Made by a program: the position numbers and the translations under genes. Shown here in pieces: positions 10,621 to 22,870 of a stretch of 64,000 nucleotides of DNA. The DNA comes from Siderastrea radians (taxonomy: Eukaryota > Cnidaria > Anthozoa > Scleractinia > Rhizangiidae). The DNA lies in contig OZ024892.1 of the NCBI GenBank assembly GCA_964017195.1, forward strand, positions 16,136,871 to 16,200,870, given 5' to 3'. The first letter of the stretch is position 1; each line of letters opens with the position of its first letter. The notes beneath the pieces were generated by a model. That model was given only the letters and a program-made list of their open reading frames with translations. It did no database searches and was not told the origin of the DNA.

Positions 10621-12980
10621 GTTTCAAGAGCAAGGCTTACATTTCGAAGCTGTGATGAATTCTAGACTAGCATTTTCTAGACTGGTAAAAATAGCAACTT
10701 AAATAATGGTTTTATTTACTCCGGGAGAACTAAACTGAGTTTAGTTCTCTTACAATGTTAATGTTTTTCGATGTCGATTCGAATCTATCAGCTAGTAACA
10801 AGTTTGGTTCTATCGTCAGCATAAATATTCTCCCTCTTTTTTATTTTTACTGTTGGGTGTTATAAATCCAAAAAGATTTTGGCTTAAATCATGAGTTTTT
10901 TTAACGTTCAATGACTAGCTACAGTTACCAACTGTAGTCTTTTCCAAGCCAATTCTTCACGACTACGACGATTGCACTTGAGAATTTTTTTTCACTAACT
11001 TAAAAGGTCATTGAAAAGCCATATGACTTTGATAGCTGAGAACTATAATGAAAGCATGATGTCAAGTTATAAAAGAAGAACGTACACTTTAATCTTGCAA
11101 GTTAAAATAACTTCATGTTATAGGAAGACGTTTTCTCATGATTTTTGAAAATTACATTTCTGACGAACATGAACCAATTAATTCTTAATTCGCTTAGCTT
11201 CCAAGCGTTTATTTTGAAGACGAAAAAAAAGCAGGCCTGCATTACACGGCTAAACAACTTTAACCATCTTCAATTAGGAAAGTCTACGACAACTTTACCT
11301 CTTACAAATCTAGTCATTTATTTTATGATATACAGTATTAAAAAATATTATTTGATCTCTTTCCGAATTCTACTAGATGGCCCCTCAATGTGGTCAAAAC
11401 GAGAACATGACATACCTGATTTTGACACCTCTTGAACTTGTCCGGCCGAGCAAACTTAGCAAAGATGCTGTTGTCTTGTTCAGAGGAACGCCTCTTCTCT
11501 CATTTAAGAAGTTTCAGGCGTCGAGCGTTACTATTGCGCTTTTTCACCACTGGAGGGCAAATTTTCATTAAGCTAGTGAATGTTTCTACGCTAGAAACAA
11601 GTTATCATGGTGATCAGAATCAACAGAACAACGAGGAATGAGGAACAGGGAAGCAGCTTTCGTAACAACTATCTTGCCTGTTACGGGCGTTTATTAAAAT
11701 GAACCGTGAAAGAAAGATGGCACAAGGGAAACAATATCGTAAGGAGAAAAAGGAGGTCAACGGTGCCAAAAGTGGTAATTTCTAGTTTCCCTTAGCGTGG
11801 GTCCGTGGTAAACATCATAGAGTACACTGACCAAAAAATGTGTTTTACGTTGCCATGGAAATAACAGAACGCTGAGAGGTTGACTTGGTTTGCAATCCTA
11901 TAACATAGCGTAAAATTGCGTTTATTTTTCCTTTTATTGCGTTTTGTACTGGAACTGTGTTAGATTTTACAATTTAAAAAAAAGGTCAATGTCAACGTTT
12001 TTCACGAGGGAAATTAAAGAACCATCATAAAACGTTAAATGTCAAACTGTGTAACAACTAATTGTTTTTCTTTTCGCTGAGCGGTGAAAAGTAAACATCA
12101 CTCTGGGTGTATCACGAATTAGTTATAATAATAAAATTAAAAGTATTTTCTAAACTAATTGGATTTATTTATTGAAGAAATGAAGAAGAGCAAGCAAACT
12201 GAAGTCCCTTTGATCTGCACAAAATATCTTGGAGTTTCTTTTCATTTCCTGATTTTAACTTTATAAATTTCTGCCTGTTTCAATTGTTTGACAACCTTTG
12301 TTTCAAATCGTTCACTGACGTAAGTTGTTTTCAAAATATCCTCAAATCCAAACTAACTTAGTTGTAAAATGGTCGAGTTTTCAACGATTTCTCTATCAGG
12401 TTTAATTAAACGAATCTTTCTGGGAGGTAATGCGCGTAAAAATTTGTTAGTATGTAAACAACAGGCTCTGTTATGTTTCGAATCTCCATCAGACAACATC
12501 TGTTACCAGAAAAAAACTGAGTTCTTACAGTGAAGCTCAACCAAAACTGCGAGCTTCGAAGAGCAGATATTGTGCAAGAATAAACACGTCAGAATGCTCA
12601 TAAAACCAAAATGAAGGCTACTGTATTTATTATTCTTCACATATCTTTCGCAAGACCGCGCTGTTTGAGAACAGGATCAAGCTGTCAAAATTAATATTCT
12701 TTTGAAGTAACTTCACTGGTAAAGAGATCTTGCTAGTTTGTTGCAAACAGTCAGTTCTCGATCGTTAAAATATTTCATTATTAAAAAAAACTGAACTCGC
12801 GAACGTAATACGCAGTTTTAAAACTTGGTGATCGCTTGGAAATATCCTTAGACTGGAAGATAGTACGTCACCTGCAGTGCGATGGCGCGCAAGGGAACAA
12901 ATGGATCATAAATATAGCGATACTTTAATTAAGCACCAAAGACACCAGGATTGATTTTGTTTTTAAAAATACACTTTACT
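10621..12980. other. Gene-free AT-rich stretch
   Basis: Only short, unrecognised reading frames. No domain, RNA gene or clear repeat boundary was seen. It may hold distal regulatory sequence of the TSP1 gene, but nothing specific supports that. Confidence 0.5.
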
Positions 12981-12984
12981 TAAA

Positions 12985-13185
12985 TTGGGACAGACCAACG
13001 CTAAGTTGGACAGCCTCGAAGTTGGTCTTTTTGACAGACTAACTCGTCTGTTGACCAACTGCTTAACCCTGAAGTTGTTCTTCGTGACAGACCCACTCGA
13101 AGTTGGTCTGCTGTTATGTGTTGGGAAGCATTTTGGTTTTTTGAAAAATACTGAAATTCAATTTGGACAGACCAACTCGAAATGT
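12985..13185. repeat. Degenerate palindromic minisatellite
   Basis: Variants of gacagaccaactcgaagttggtct recur about five times with 20-60 base spacing. The core ccaactcgaagttgg is a near-palindrome. Units are diverged and partly inverted. Confidence 0.55.
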
Positions 13186-14070
13186 TAATTTTAAAATATA
13201 CCTCAGAAGTATCTCCACAAATATTAGCCCCGCGGGAACAAGAACAGAACATGAACAGTGGAAATGAAGAAACAATTGCTTTAAACCCTTGAACTGATTG
13301 TTTTAAGATGTTTTTAGCATTATTATTTCCGTTTAGTCCTGTTCAAGAATTAAGGTATCTTTTCAATGCCATGAATTGAAGAGGCAGGAATGAATGCTTC
13401 AGTTATCCAATGAAATAATCAAGTTGTTACGAGCAATTGCAGCTGTATTTGAAAGTGATGCAAATTTCTCATTTCATCTCTACAGCAACCAAATTATAAT
13501 GAAAAAAAAAAAAACTCACAGAATATGATTCAGTTACGATAACTTGACGAACCTGTCGGTCCTTTTATAATGTGACAATTAAGGTCCATATTTCTTTTTT
13601 TTTTTCTTTTTAACTGACCAAAAATTACATTACGAATGCAAAGCTTGGCTAGGCGGGACGACAACCAGGTCAGGAGCAATTATCTATTTTCCATTGCATC
13701 GTAATTTTGGATTGGAATTTTTTAGGCTTCTCGGAGAACATTTTACCATTTAAGAGCTATTTGAGGGTAAGATGGGTAAGTAGTCGGGTAAGAAATACAA
13801 AACATGAAGGATGCGGCACAATAGAGTTCTGGGGTCGAAAGGCATTTAAAAGTTTATTGCTCTGTTAAGCGGACACCCCTAAGAAACGGGTAACTGACCG
13901 CTTATTGGAGGTTGACCGTTATATACAGGGTTGACTGGCCTAGAAAGAAAATCAAGGAAAAAAGACTTGAAGAAGGACCTGTTAAGAAGACGAATTGTCC
14001 ACAATGAATTTTATACCTCTTCTTGTGATAAACGAAAAGAAACTGCAGCCGGAATTTGCTCACTAGCAGG

Positions 14071-14108
14071 CCACACAATAATGCACTTTTAAGTGCATTA
14101 TTGTGTGG
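14071..14108. repeat. Perfect 18-bp hairpin
   Basis: Positions 14071-14088 and 14091-14108 are exact reverse complements (arm ccacacaataatgcactt) around a two-base loop. It may be the core of a small foldback element. Confidence 0.9.
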
Positions 14109-15444
14109 TCTGAATTAAAATGCCCCTTAATACAGGTGAAGACAATAAAAATAACTCGTTGGGAAATAGGAATAGTTGACTGCGACGGATTAATAGAGGT
14201 GGGTCAGTTTTACAGTAATTGAAGAGAGAATTTTCCGGGACTTTTTTTTCTCAACTGACCACTTAATAGAGGGTGACTGATTAATGCGGATTTGACTTAT
14301 TTTTATTCCCAGAGTGTTTTTAGATAGTCTGTGTGTTTCTAAGAATGCACGCGAGCTTGCATAAATGCCCAGAAAACCTCTGATTTGTATTGTTCATTGT
14401 TTATGCTTTTCCCCCAACAACGTTATTTTAATTAGGTGAATACATAATGCCTTGCGGGCAGCAAAAGAAAGAGAAATGTGGAGAGGTTGGTTATTTCGTT
14501 GGTCAAATCAAATGGCGTAAAATTTCGGTTTTAATATAAGCACCACCCCTCGGTTCAAGCCCTCCCGGTTATAGGCCCATCTACCTGTTAACAGGAAAGA
14601 TTACACTTCTATATCTATTGGAATAATAATTGGGAATAGCCTTTGTGCCATCAAGGAGCCTTCCCATCCAGCTGTAACGTAGGTATTTGACCACTGTTCT
14701 AAAATTAAAGAAATTCAGACCACCTTAAGATACGTTTTGATGGACAATTAGTCTTATTTTACGCTTTTTATTCTTCCACAAGAACAAGAAATGTTTAGCT
14801 TGCGTTATCTGGATTACGGGGAGCGTGGTGCCACACCATCGACACACCCTCGGAGCCGTTTTCCGAAAGGAAACGCTTCGAGATGGACGAAAAATCATTT
14901 ACGAGGACGAAAACTCTGAAGCCACTCGTTGAGGTATTTTGGGAATCGGAACGGTTTGTGAAGGTTGCGAAATCGGTCGCAGATTTGTGTCAATTTTTTT
15001 TCCAACGATTACACGAGGGCCGAAGAGAATAGGACTTTCGCGGCACGGGAGAGGACATCGAAGGAATACACGAAGCAAAACATCCAAGCTTTTTTAAATT
15101 TTATTTTACAAAACAGCGTCTTTTTTCTCTGTTTGCGATCATCGCAGATTTCCTCCTCACTTGCCATAGCTTTCAATTGCCCAATCTTCGTTATTGCCTC
15201 GCCCCATGCATATGGCTGCTCACGTGATCTCGAACATGTGACACATAAACACTGAACGTGAAGCCGCCGCTACACGAGTGATTTTTTGCTTGCGCTGCTG
15301 ATGCGAATTTTTTTTTAATTGTCGCGTCCCTGGCGCAAATTCCCCTTTCGTAAACGGTCGTTGCCATTTTCAAGACACGTTAAAATGTCTTGAACTGTTT
15401 TTTTAAACTGTTATTGAAAGTTTTTCTACTAAAAGAAAGACATT

Positions 15445-15515
15445 CACAACCCAGATTCGAACCCGGTCCTTTCGTATACTATCTCCCTTACCACTACACT
15501 ACCACGCCAATCCGC
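15445..15515 (-). repeat. tRNA-derived SINE head or tRNA pseudogene
   Basis: On the minus strand, TAGTGTAGTGG (15501-15491) fits a pol III A box and GGTTCGAATCT (15463-15453) fits a B box, about 30 bases apart as in a tRNA. No convincing cloverleaf closes at the ends, so a SINE 5' region is likelier than a tRNA gene. Confidence 0.6.
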
Positions 15516-16274
15516 CACAATTCCGAAAGATTAAAGTATATATTATAATTTACTGTCTTTCATAACTGATACATCTATAATACATGACCCTAGCCCTTTC
15601 CAGAACTTTTAATGTAACCTCAACTTGGGCGTTAACTTTGTTCCTTCTAAGACTATTTAAAAATGTATTTGTTACCTTATTGTGACTTAATCCAGAGCAT
15701 ATATTAGATTTACCATGACAAAAGGCTTGGTTACCAGTGATGGCATCGACCGTCAAAAATGGCAACGACCGTTTACGAAAGGGAAATAGGCGTCGCCAGC
15801 GGCAGTGGTGGCTACACTTGGCGACAAAGTCCGTAATTTTGTCGCAAGAATTTCAACTCATTGAAATTCTCGCTATTTTTTCTGCCATTTTTTTCAGCTG
15901 TCGCATCACCTGGGCGAGGGTGGCTACACATGCGATTTTTGCCGCGCGCTGGCGACGCGACAATTTTAAGCTCGTTTAAGCCGCATAAACGAATCGCTGA
16001 TTGGCTGGAAAGTCAGTATATCAATATGAGTTTGTATGGAAAATCTAACTGAGAATTCTCATCCATAAATAAATAAGCTTTCACACATTGACCCCTGAAC
16101 CGCCCGTAACCGCCCTTCTTTAACCACGTCCCTTTACCACTTGTGACGTCATCAGTTTTAACGGTCCTAGACCACTTTGACAGCGGCAAGAACGTCATGC
16201 TAGCCCACACATAAGGCACTAATAACATTACAATCCTATATTAATATATACACCAACTGATTAACGCACCTACC

Positions 16275-16558
16275 TCCACTAAAACACACTTTCCTTCACT
16301 NNNNNNNNNNNNNNNNNNNNNNNNNNNNNNNNNNNNNNNNNNNNNNNNNNNNNNNNNNNNNNNNNNNNNNNNNNNNNNNNNNNNNNNNNNNNNNNNNNNN
16401 NNNNNNNNNNNNNNNNNNNNNNNNNNNNNNNNNNNNNNNNNNNNNNNNNNNNNNNNNNNNNNNNNNNNNNNNNNNNNNNNNNNNNNNNNNNNNNNNNNNN
16501 TGTACTCACTTTCCTTCACTTGTACTCACTTCCCTCCACTTGTACTCACTTACCTTCA
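16275..16558. repeat. 20-bp minisatellite containing the assembly gap
   Basis: Units like tgtactcactttccttcact are repeated on both sides of the Ns. True array length is unknown. Confidence 0.85.
16301..16500. other. Assembly gap of 200 N
   Basis: An exact run of 200 Ns, probably a placeholder length. Reading frames crossing it are meaningless. Confidence 0.99.
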
Positions 16559-17112
16559 CATTAATTAGTGCCTTATATGTGGAGTCGACCAGCACCTCAT
16601 TGAACATCTCACATGATTGGCCATAAGAACAATAAGATAAGGGCACAAACAATGCACCTATCCCTGAAGACAATGAGCAATATTGTTTTAGAATGCCTCT
16701 GAAATTATAGGTTCACAAGAGGTACTGGACTACTCTATATGTGGGCTAGCATGACGTTCTTGCCCTTTATGTGGGCTAGCATGACGTTCTGGCCTTGACA
16801 ACTAACTTGTGCAGGGAGATGAGATCTTTCAGGCCATACCCAAATGAGTGCGATTCAGTCAAACAGACCAGAGAAAGGCGCAAAAAACCGTGTAACTTTG
16901 ACCAGAAAATTCCAATGAAAATCTTGTCCCACTACCCAGTGGTACTTCCTTCAAAAGAAATTCACGATCCTCGAACGTTTTGCAAAATCTTTTCCCACCA
17001 AAAGGAAGCCTAGTAAATTCCCCACAAAAGAAAAAAAGGGGGAAAGAAAAGCAAAAGAAACGGGGAGGAGAGAAAGCAAAAGGTAAAAGACGAAAGGGCA
17101 GCGAAACTTTCT

Positions 17113-17176
17113 CCATTCTCGTTCCCAGAGCCTACGATCTGTTCTGTCAGCGGTGGGATCGTAGGGCTCTGGTATC
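17113..17176. repeat. Partial foldback MITE
   Basis: The arms cattctcgttcccagagcct and gatcgtagggctctgg match the terminal repeat of the 17869-18120 element, with almost no interior. A third related end (ctctggggacgagaatg) lies at about 19078-19094. Confidence 0.6.
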
Positions 17177-17184
17177 AGCTATTT

Positions 17185-17297
17185 AACAATTATCCTGCGA
17201 AATCGCGCGGAATATCACCTGATACTTAGCCGACGAGGCCGTAGGCCGAGTTGGCTAAATCAGGAGATATTCCGCAAGATTGAGCAGGATAATTGTT
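17185..17297. repeat. 113-bp palindromic element, copy 1
   Basis: Nearly perfect hairpin: it opens aacaattatcctgcgaaatc and closes gattgagcaggataattgtt, with a GC-rich centre gaggccgtaggccgag. Inverted copy at 38030-38142, 113 bp in both places. Confidence 0.85.
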
Positions 17298-18187
17298 TTA
17301 TTATTCAACAAATTCCCATCGCCTACCATTTTCAGAACGAGAAAAACTACGGCTCTATGATAAAAACGCTAAAAGCTAGCAACACATAAGCTTAATAAAA
17401 ATCAAAACAGAACTTCAAGAAATCAAAGTTTACTACCGTTCACTTAAAAAGACGTATTTACAAACTCATGTTTGGAAATGACAAGACAAAGGAAATAAAA
17501 TATTGCTACCTTACCGAGAATAAGTCCTCTTCCTGTGAATTGAAATCTTTTCAACTTTAGTCTTTACAACTTTCCGTGAGCAAGTGTGCTGCTTCGTTCG
17601 CAATAGCATTTTCTTGGTTGAGTTCTCACTATGAAAATTCCAAGTCAACCTCTGGATATCTTTGTAAGCTGAAGCAAATACTTGTTGACTTTTTGAGAGC
17701 ATTTAATCGTGGAAAAATTCTTCCAGAGAGTTAAAATTTACGGAGAACACTGCTGAAACTGCCTCGCTTTTCAAAATGGCCGCCAAACAAGCAATGAAAG
17801 AAAATCTGCAGTGCACTTCCAAATATGGTCATTTACGTATATCGCAGGATATCTGTCATGTAGGATGACATTCTCGTCCCCAGAGCCCACGATCCCTTTG
17901 GTCTGCGCCAGGGATCGAGACCTCTGGCAGGGACCGAAGCAGGAAGTCCGCGAATCACGGACTTCCGGCTTTTGTGCGCAGCCTCAGAAATTTGAACAAT
18001 AACGGTTACTATCGGTTACAAAAATGGGCAGCTATTGCGCTTGCGCGTTACCTGGTCCCTGCCAGAGGTCTCGATCCTTGGCGCAGACCAAAAGGATCGT
18101 GGGCTCTGGGGACGAGAATGGTAGGATGACAGATATTGAGGGCTTCGTTACCATATATGGGCATAGTGACAATTTGTTGAATAATAA
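17298..18187. mobile_element. DNA element copy 1 with nested MITE
   Basis: Bounded by ttattattcaacaaatt at the left and aatttgttgaataataa at the right, which are inverted repeats. The interior is the reverse complement of 37402-38028. Copy 1 is interrupted by the 252-bp MITE at 17869-18120; copy 2 is not. No transposase frame seen, so non-autonomous. The 113-bp palindrome adjoins the same end in both copies. Confidence 0.8.
17869..18120. mobile_element. 252-bp foldback MITE with 9-bp target duplication
   Basis: Terminal inverted repeats of about 65 bp start cattctcgtccccagagccc and end with its complement gggctctggggacgagaatg. The 9 bases gtaggatga flank both sides (17860-17868 and 18121-18129). 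The paralogous site near 37460 has one uninterrupted copy (gtgggatga in the same orientation), confirming insertion. A 9-bp duplication fits Mutator-like elements. Confidence 0.9.
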
Positions 18188-19328
18188 TACCGGATGTGGT
18201 GAAATTCACGACATCCGGTAGCGTATGTCCAATTCGTTAAGGCGCTATTGCGCTCGCTCCGTTCTCGTCCGTGGAGCTCTGGGCATGACAATTCTGACAA
18301 CAACTGAGAAATTTGAATTCCAATCGATCGAGTCGTGGTGCTTTATGGATCGACTAAAAGCTGTTCGGGACCCTCTTAATCTCCTGCAATTAGCGGCAAA
18401 CCTGCTTTAAAAGGAACAAACTTAAGAAGCTGCCTTTCGTGCCGTAGTTGTTCAGAAGGACGATTGTCCCTGCATTTTGCTCACGGGTTTTGGATTTGTA
18501 TCTTGCCTGATTAAAGGTATAATATTATTGCATTTGCCTTATATTGAATTCTTCAGTTATTTTATTACATTCGTCTGGTTTCTGTTGTATGAGAATGTCA
18601 ACTGTGTACTTATCGTTTCGCCACCCCTAAACGCTATACTGTATTACGTTTTACCCCATCGAAAATTTCCAGAAGCATTTGGCGCCCATTTTATTTTTTT
18701 AAACATCGACATCCTGAGAGGTCATTACAAAAGTTGGTGACACAGTAAATACATGTAAGTTTATTTATGGACAAGCTTTAGTTTTGTAGAAAATGCTGTT
18801 GCGAGAAAAGAATCGCTGGCATTTAGCTACAATCTCAACACTTTGAATTCAAAATTTGGTCGCTTAATCTGCCCCAAGCCGCATTCTTTGCGTGAAAATT
18901 GATCAAGTCAATATAAATTAATGCCCTGATTAATTCAATCGGAAATAAAACGTTATGCGTGGAAGCCAAAAACTTTTTACGTTATTGCACATACAGATTG
19001 AATCGGCCAATCAAAAAAAATAAATTTTTGGTCGTTACCAGAGCTACAAGAGACGTAATTTAAAAAAAGCCGCGTAGCTCTGGGGACGAGAATGAACTTT
19101 CTCAAAAAAACTTTGTTTTCTGCGCATGCCCGAACTTTGAAAGCTCTAATTTGGCATCAGGAACAAAAGCTAGTCCAGTGCTCGACTTGTAAACAACGTT
19201 TTGGACAGTTTGGATTCTTTTTGGCTAGACAGCGACCTAAAAATGGCTTGACTTGCTTCAAAAGGCATTTTTTGGCAAAATGTCCAGGAGTCAATGGGTT
19301 AAAATGTAAAGCTGCCTTTCAAATAAAG
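18188..19328. other. Gene-free stretch
   Basis: A small inverted repeat (accggatgt / acatccggt, 18189-18221) and a MITE end near 19078-19094 are visible. No supported gene. Confidence 0.5.
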
Positions 19329-19487
19329 TAGATAAAAATAGTGTTACCTGGTGTTGTATTTTGTCCTTCTGTGAAGGTTTGGCATCATTGGAGAACACTG
19401 TTAGGGCAGTTGACAAAAAGACCTCCCAAATAGCGCTAAACGTTATCACAGAAGGACGAAACACAACACCAGGTAACATTTTATCTA
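19329..19487. mobile_element. 159-bp TIR element (MITE)
   Basis: Long imperfect inverted repeats of about 45 bp: tagataaaaatagtgttacc at the left, ggtaacattttatcta at the right, continuing inward as ctggtgttgt...cttctgtga and its complement. No coding capacity. Confidence 0.8.
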
Positions 19488-20027
19488 GTAAGGGGTTATT
19501 TTCTAAAGAAACTGTGGTGCACACAAAATTTTGGATTTATCAACTGAGTTGATAAGGTAAATTGGCTACCGTAAAGAGAATCTCCTTTTATTAAGCAGCT
19601 GTACTTTTTGAAGCTTGTTTATTATTTATTGATGGGAATTCTCGGTTCGATTTTCCATATTATGCTTGGGCTACCCGTGGTGGAATCCTCAGAGCCAATC
19701 CCAACAGAACCAAATTTCTCAAATTTGTCAAACAGCAATAAGCAACTCTGTTTTTATTTTAACTACCTATATCTCACGTTCTGTTATAAAATTCAGGTTT
19801 TCTGGAAGCACATTGCACCTACGCGAACGTCAACATCAGAATTAGAAGTTTACAATTGTAATATCAGCTGAAAAAAAATGCAATTTTCATTGTGCAACAA
19901 GTCCTTTAGGCAAAGCAAATGCTATCAGAAAAGTTCAAAATGAATAGATTGTGGCTCAACAGCTTTCATAACAGTTGTGTCCAATTTCAAGTTAAGTCAG
20001 TGAAGTAAGATCGTCGGGGTGAGTGTA

Positions 20028-20170
20028 ATCCTGAGAAGGACTGTTTGAAATGACATTGACTGACATCTCAACAACCTGAGCGGAAGTCGACATGACTCTG
20101 ATGATGACTTTCACTCAGGTTGTTGAAACGTCCGTCAATATGTCACCACAAACAGTCATCAGGACTACCC
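20028..20170. repeat. Dispersed inverted-repeat element
   Basis: The stem aacaacctgagcggaagtc pairs with gactttcactcaggttgtt (20087-20127). Outer blocks are ctgagaaggactgttt and aacagtcatcaggactac. The arrangement resembles a repeat I recall from anthozoan genomes. Confidence 0.55.
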
Positions 20171-20213
20171 AAACTGGGACAATCATACTTTGCCCACTTA
20201 TGATATGACCCCT

Positions 20214-20454
20214 GGGGCCCGTTTCTCGAAACTCCTGATAACTTTTCGGGCCCGGTAAGTATTTTTTTGAGGTCATTTATTTATCAGCTAATGGCAATTA
20301 TTGGCGCAAACTCAGCGATGTGCTTCGCGAAATTATAAAGATTAAAATTTAGCTTTCAAAATCAATAAAAATTGTATCGCTATTGGAGAATATTGTGCAC
20401 CTAGAATAGTTTTGGGGCCCGGAAAGTTATCGGGAGTTTCGAGAAACGGGCCCC
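20214..20454. mobile_element. 241-bp TIR element (MITE)
   Basis: Left end ggggcccgtttctcgaaact and right end agtttcgagaaacgggcccc are reverse complements, and the match continues inward to gggcccgg. Non-coding interior. Confidence 0.85.
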
Positions 20455-20636
20455 TGGGTTCAAACCATTTACAATTTCAAGTTAAAATCTGTTGTCAATA
20501 AAATTATTTCAAAATTGAATTTAAATCAAGGTAAATTAAAATAAGGATCTGGACCTTGCTTTTCCTAAAAGAACAACACGAACAGCATAAAAACAGTAAA
20601 AATTGTTGAAGGCTTAAAGTTGAAGATATTTCAACT

Positions 20637-22670
20637 TTAACCCTTTACCACCATTTTCACTACTACGCGACTTTTCTTTTCAAAACACCTCTGAGCACTT
20701 TGCAATACGCTTCCGTCAATCATACCTTATATGGGAAGTGTGTGATGTTACCGCAATTGAATTGAGCTCGAAGGAATAAGGATGACGCCAAATTATCCCG
20801 TAAATTTGCGCTGGCGAGTCATATATTGACTAGTAAGAGGCTTTAGAGTCGTTGATGTTGCAAGAATACTTCGTTTGGTAGATATTTGTAAAGAAATTTC
20901 GACATTTCTTCAGAATTAAACTGACCCGCTCGGTGGATTATCCTATGCGGCGGATGGTAAGCTTGCGTTTAAACTCGCGAATAAGCTAAACCAAAGTGTG
21001 AAGTAATAATTCTAGCTTTTCTGACCTGAAAATAGCACACGACATGTTATTCACCACGAGTATAAATCTGGCAATATCCCGAAGTGTACAAGGACTAAAT
21101 TCAGGAGTGGATAGAGTATGCAACGGGAAAACGAATCATGATCGGCGTGCGATCAACCGATTCGTGAAGAAAATGGGTTTTACAAGAAGAAAGGTACGTA
21201 TGACTAGCTGCATTTTTTGGAAGGGACACTGCTAATTCTAATCACCTATCACCTCCCGAATGAATTGAAAAAAACAAAATAAAGCATAAGTTTATAATGC
21301 GCTTGTAACGTTTGTTGTTCTACGTTTCGAGAATGTAAACATACAACGCTGTGACATGATAGGGAAATTGTTATTTCTACAAGCTATTAAGATATTTAAG
21401 CTTACTTTCAACTTTACTTCTTCGTTATAACTCAAGACGATTGCCAAAGAACGTGATGAGGGAAACAGGACGATGTATTGTGGTAGGATCGCTGAATTTC
21501 ACCGAGAACAGTTGCTATTTAAAGATGAATCTGAGAAGTTCTGATTCATCTATAAATAGTAACTGTTCTCGGTGAAATTTTATAGCGATGACCCACGACG
21601 ATACATCGCCCTATTTCGCTTATCACGTTCTTTGGTAATCACAGTGAGCTATAACGAAGAAGTTAACATGAAACTGTGCTTAAATATTTTCCTCGATATT
21701 TCCCCGTCCCCGCTTTAATTTTATAAATAACGATTTTTCAGAATTTTCTTGCTAGCATGTCACAGCGTTAACATTCACGTAGAACAATAGACGTTATAAA
21801 GCGCTTATGCTTTGTTTTTCATTCCATTCCTCGGGTGATCCATTCCTTGGGTGGTAGGTGACTAGAATTGGCATCGTTTCTTGCAAAAACAATCCAACAA
21901 GTCCTACGTACGTTTCTTCAGCTTTCTTCTTGTCAAACCCATTTTCTTTACGAATCGGTTGATTGCACGCCGATCATGATTCGTTTTCCCGTTGCGCACT
22001 CTATCCACTCCTGAATTTAGTCCTTGTACACTTCGGGATATTGCCAGATTTATACTCATGGTGAATAACATGTCGTGTGCTATTTTCAGGTCAGAAAAGC
22101 TAGAATTATTACTTCACACTTTGGTTTAGCTTATTCGCGAGTTTAAACGCAAGCTTACCATCCGCCGCATAGGATAATCCACCGAGCGGGTATTTAATTC
22201 TGAAAAAATGTCGAAATTTCTTTACAAATATCTACCAAACGTGAAGTATTCTTGCAACATCAACGACTCTAAAGCCTCTTACTAGTCAATATATGACTCG
22301 CCAGCGCTAATTTACGGGATAATTTGGCGCCATCCTTATTCCTTCGAGCTCAATTCAATTGCGGTAACATCACACACTTCCCATATAAGGTATGATTGAC
22401 GGAAGCGTATTGCAAAGTGCTCAGAGGTGTTTTGAAAAGAAAAGTCGCGTAGTAGTGAAAATGGTGGTAAGCCCTAATGGTGACAAAAATGAAATTTCTC
22501 TTTACATTATCAATACTTGTTCAAACATTCAAGTGATGAGAATAAAGAGAGTGATCACCAAGGATAAGAAGTCTTGATATTTAGACAAATTCTCCTCACT
22601 AGTTCCATAAGAAATGTATGGAGAACAGTAAGGAGAATATGCATTTTTATATCAGGCCCTAAATGGTTAA
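20637..22670. mobile_element. ~212-bp TTAA-flanked MITE split by a 1.8-kb palindrome
   Basis: The left end TTAACCCTTTA (20637-20647) and the remainder AGCCCTAATGG...AAATGGTTAA (22470-22670) form one element when the palindrome is removed. TTAA lies at both outer ends, as in piggyBac-type insertions. The rejoined left end agrees with a MITE end I recall from coral genomes (inference). Interior non-coding. Confidence 0.75.
20648..22467. mobile_element. 1,820-bp foldback element, arms ~0.9 kb, flanked by TA
   Basis: The arms run from ccaccattttcactactacg (20648) inward to gatgaatc (21524-21531), and from gattcatc (21543-21550) outward to cgtagtagtgaaaatggtgg (22467). They are reverse complements over nearly the whole length with scattered mismatches and small indels. 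The spacer is about 11 bases. TA dinucleotides at 20646-20647 and 22468-22469 look like a target duplication, as with Tc1/mariner elements. Each arm carries the same short reading frame (plus strand 21044-21235; minus strand near 22060-21893) with the shared peptide TNHDRRAINRFVKKMG, which I cannot assign. Transcription across it would give a very long hairpin RNA. Confidence 0.85.
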
Positions 22671-22870
22671 GCCTGAAGCATGTCAAATTTGCTTAGATTT
22701 GATGAAATGTGTGATCACAACAGGGATATTCCAGATCAGGATGATTATTCTGTCAAACAGTGGGATCCAGCTGGTCCCAGATATGTTATATTAATAACTT
22801 TCAAATGTACCAAGTTGCTATGTTTACTGTAGATACATGTAAATTAAACTAATCTCAGTTTCACGTATTG

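Larger units (their letters stand above)
16137..16793. repeat. Repeat element with inverted arms around a minisatellite and gap
   Basis: The left arm contains caagaacgtcatgctagccc and ttagtgcc-complement sequence (16183-16220). The right side contains their reverse complements: attagtgccttatatgtgg at 16562-16580 and gtgggctagcatgacgttct repeated twice in tandem at 16740-16785. Between them lies a 20-bp tandem repeat and the N gap. The block ccacttgtgacgtcatcagt recurs at 63910-63930, so the family is dispersed. Confidence 0.6.

Noticed and set aside
16241..16519. Frames across the N gap
   Set aside because: Artefacts of translating Ns.
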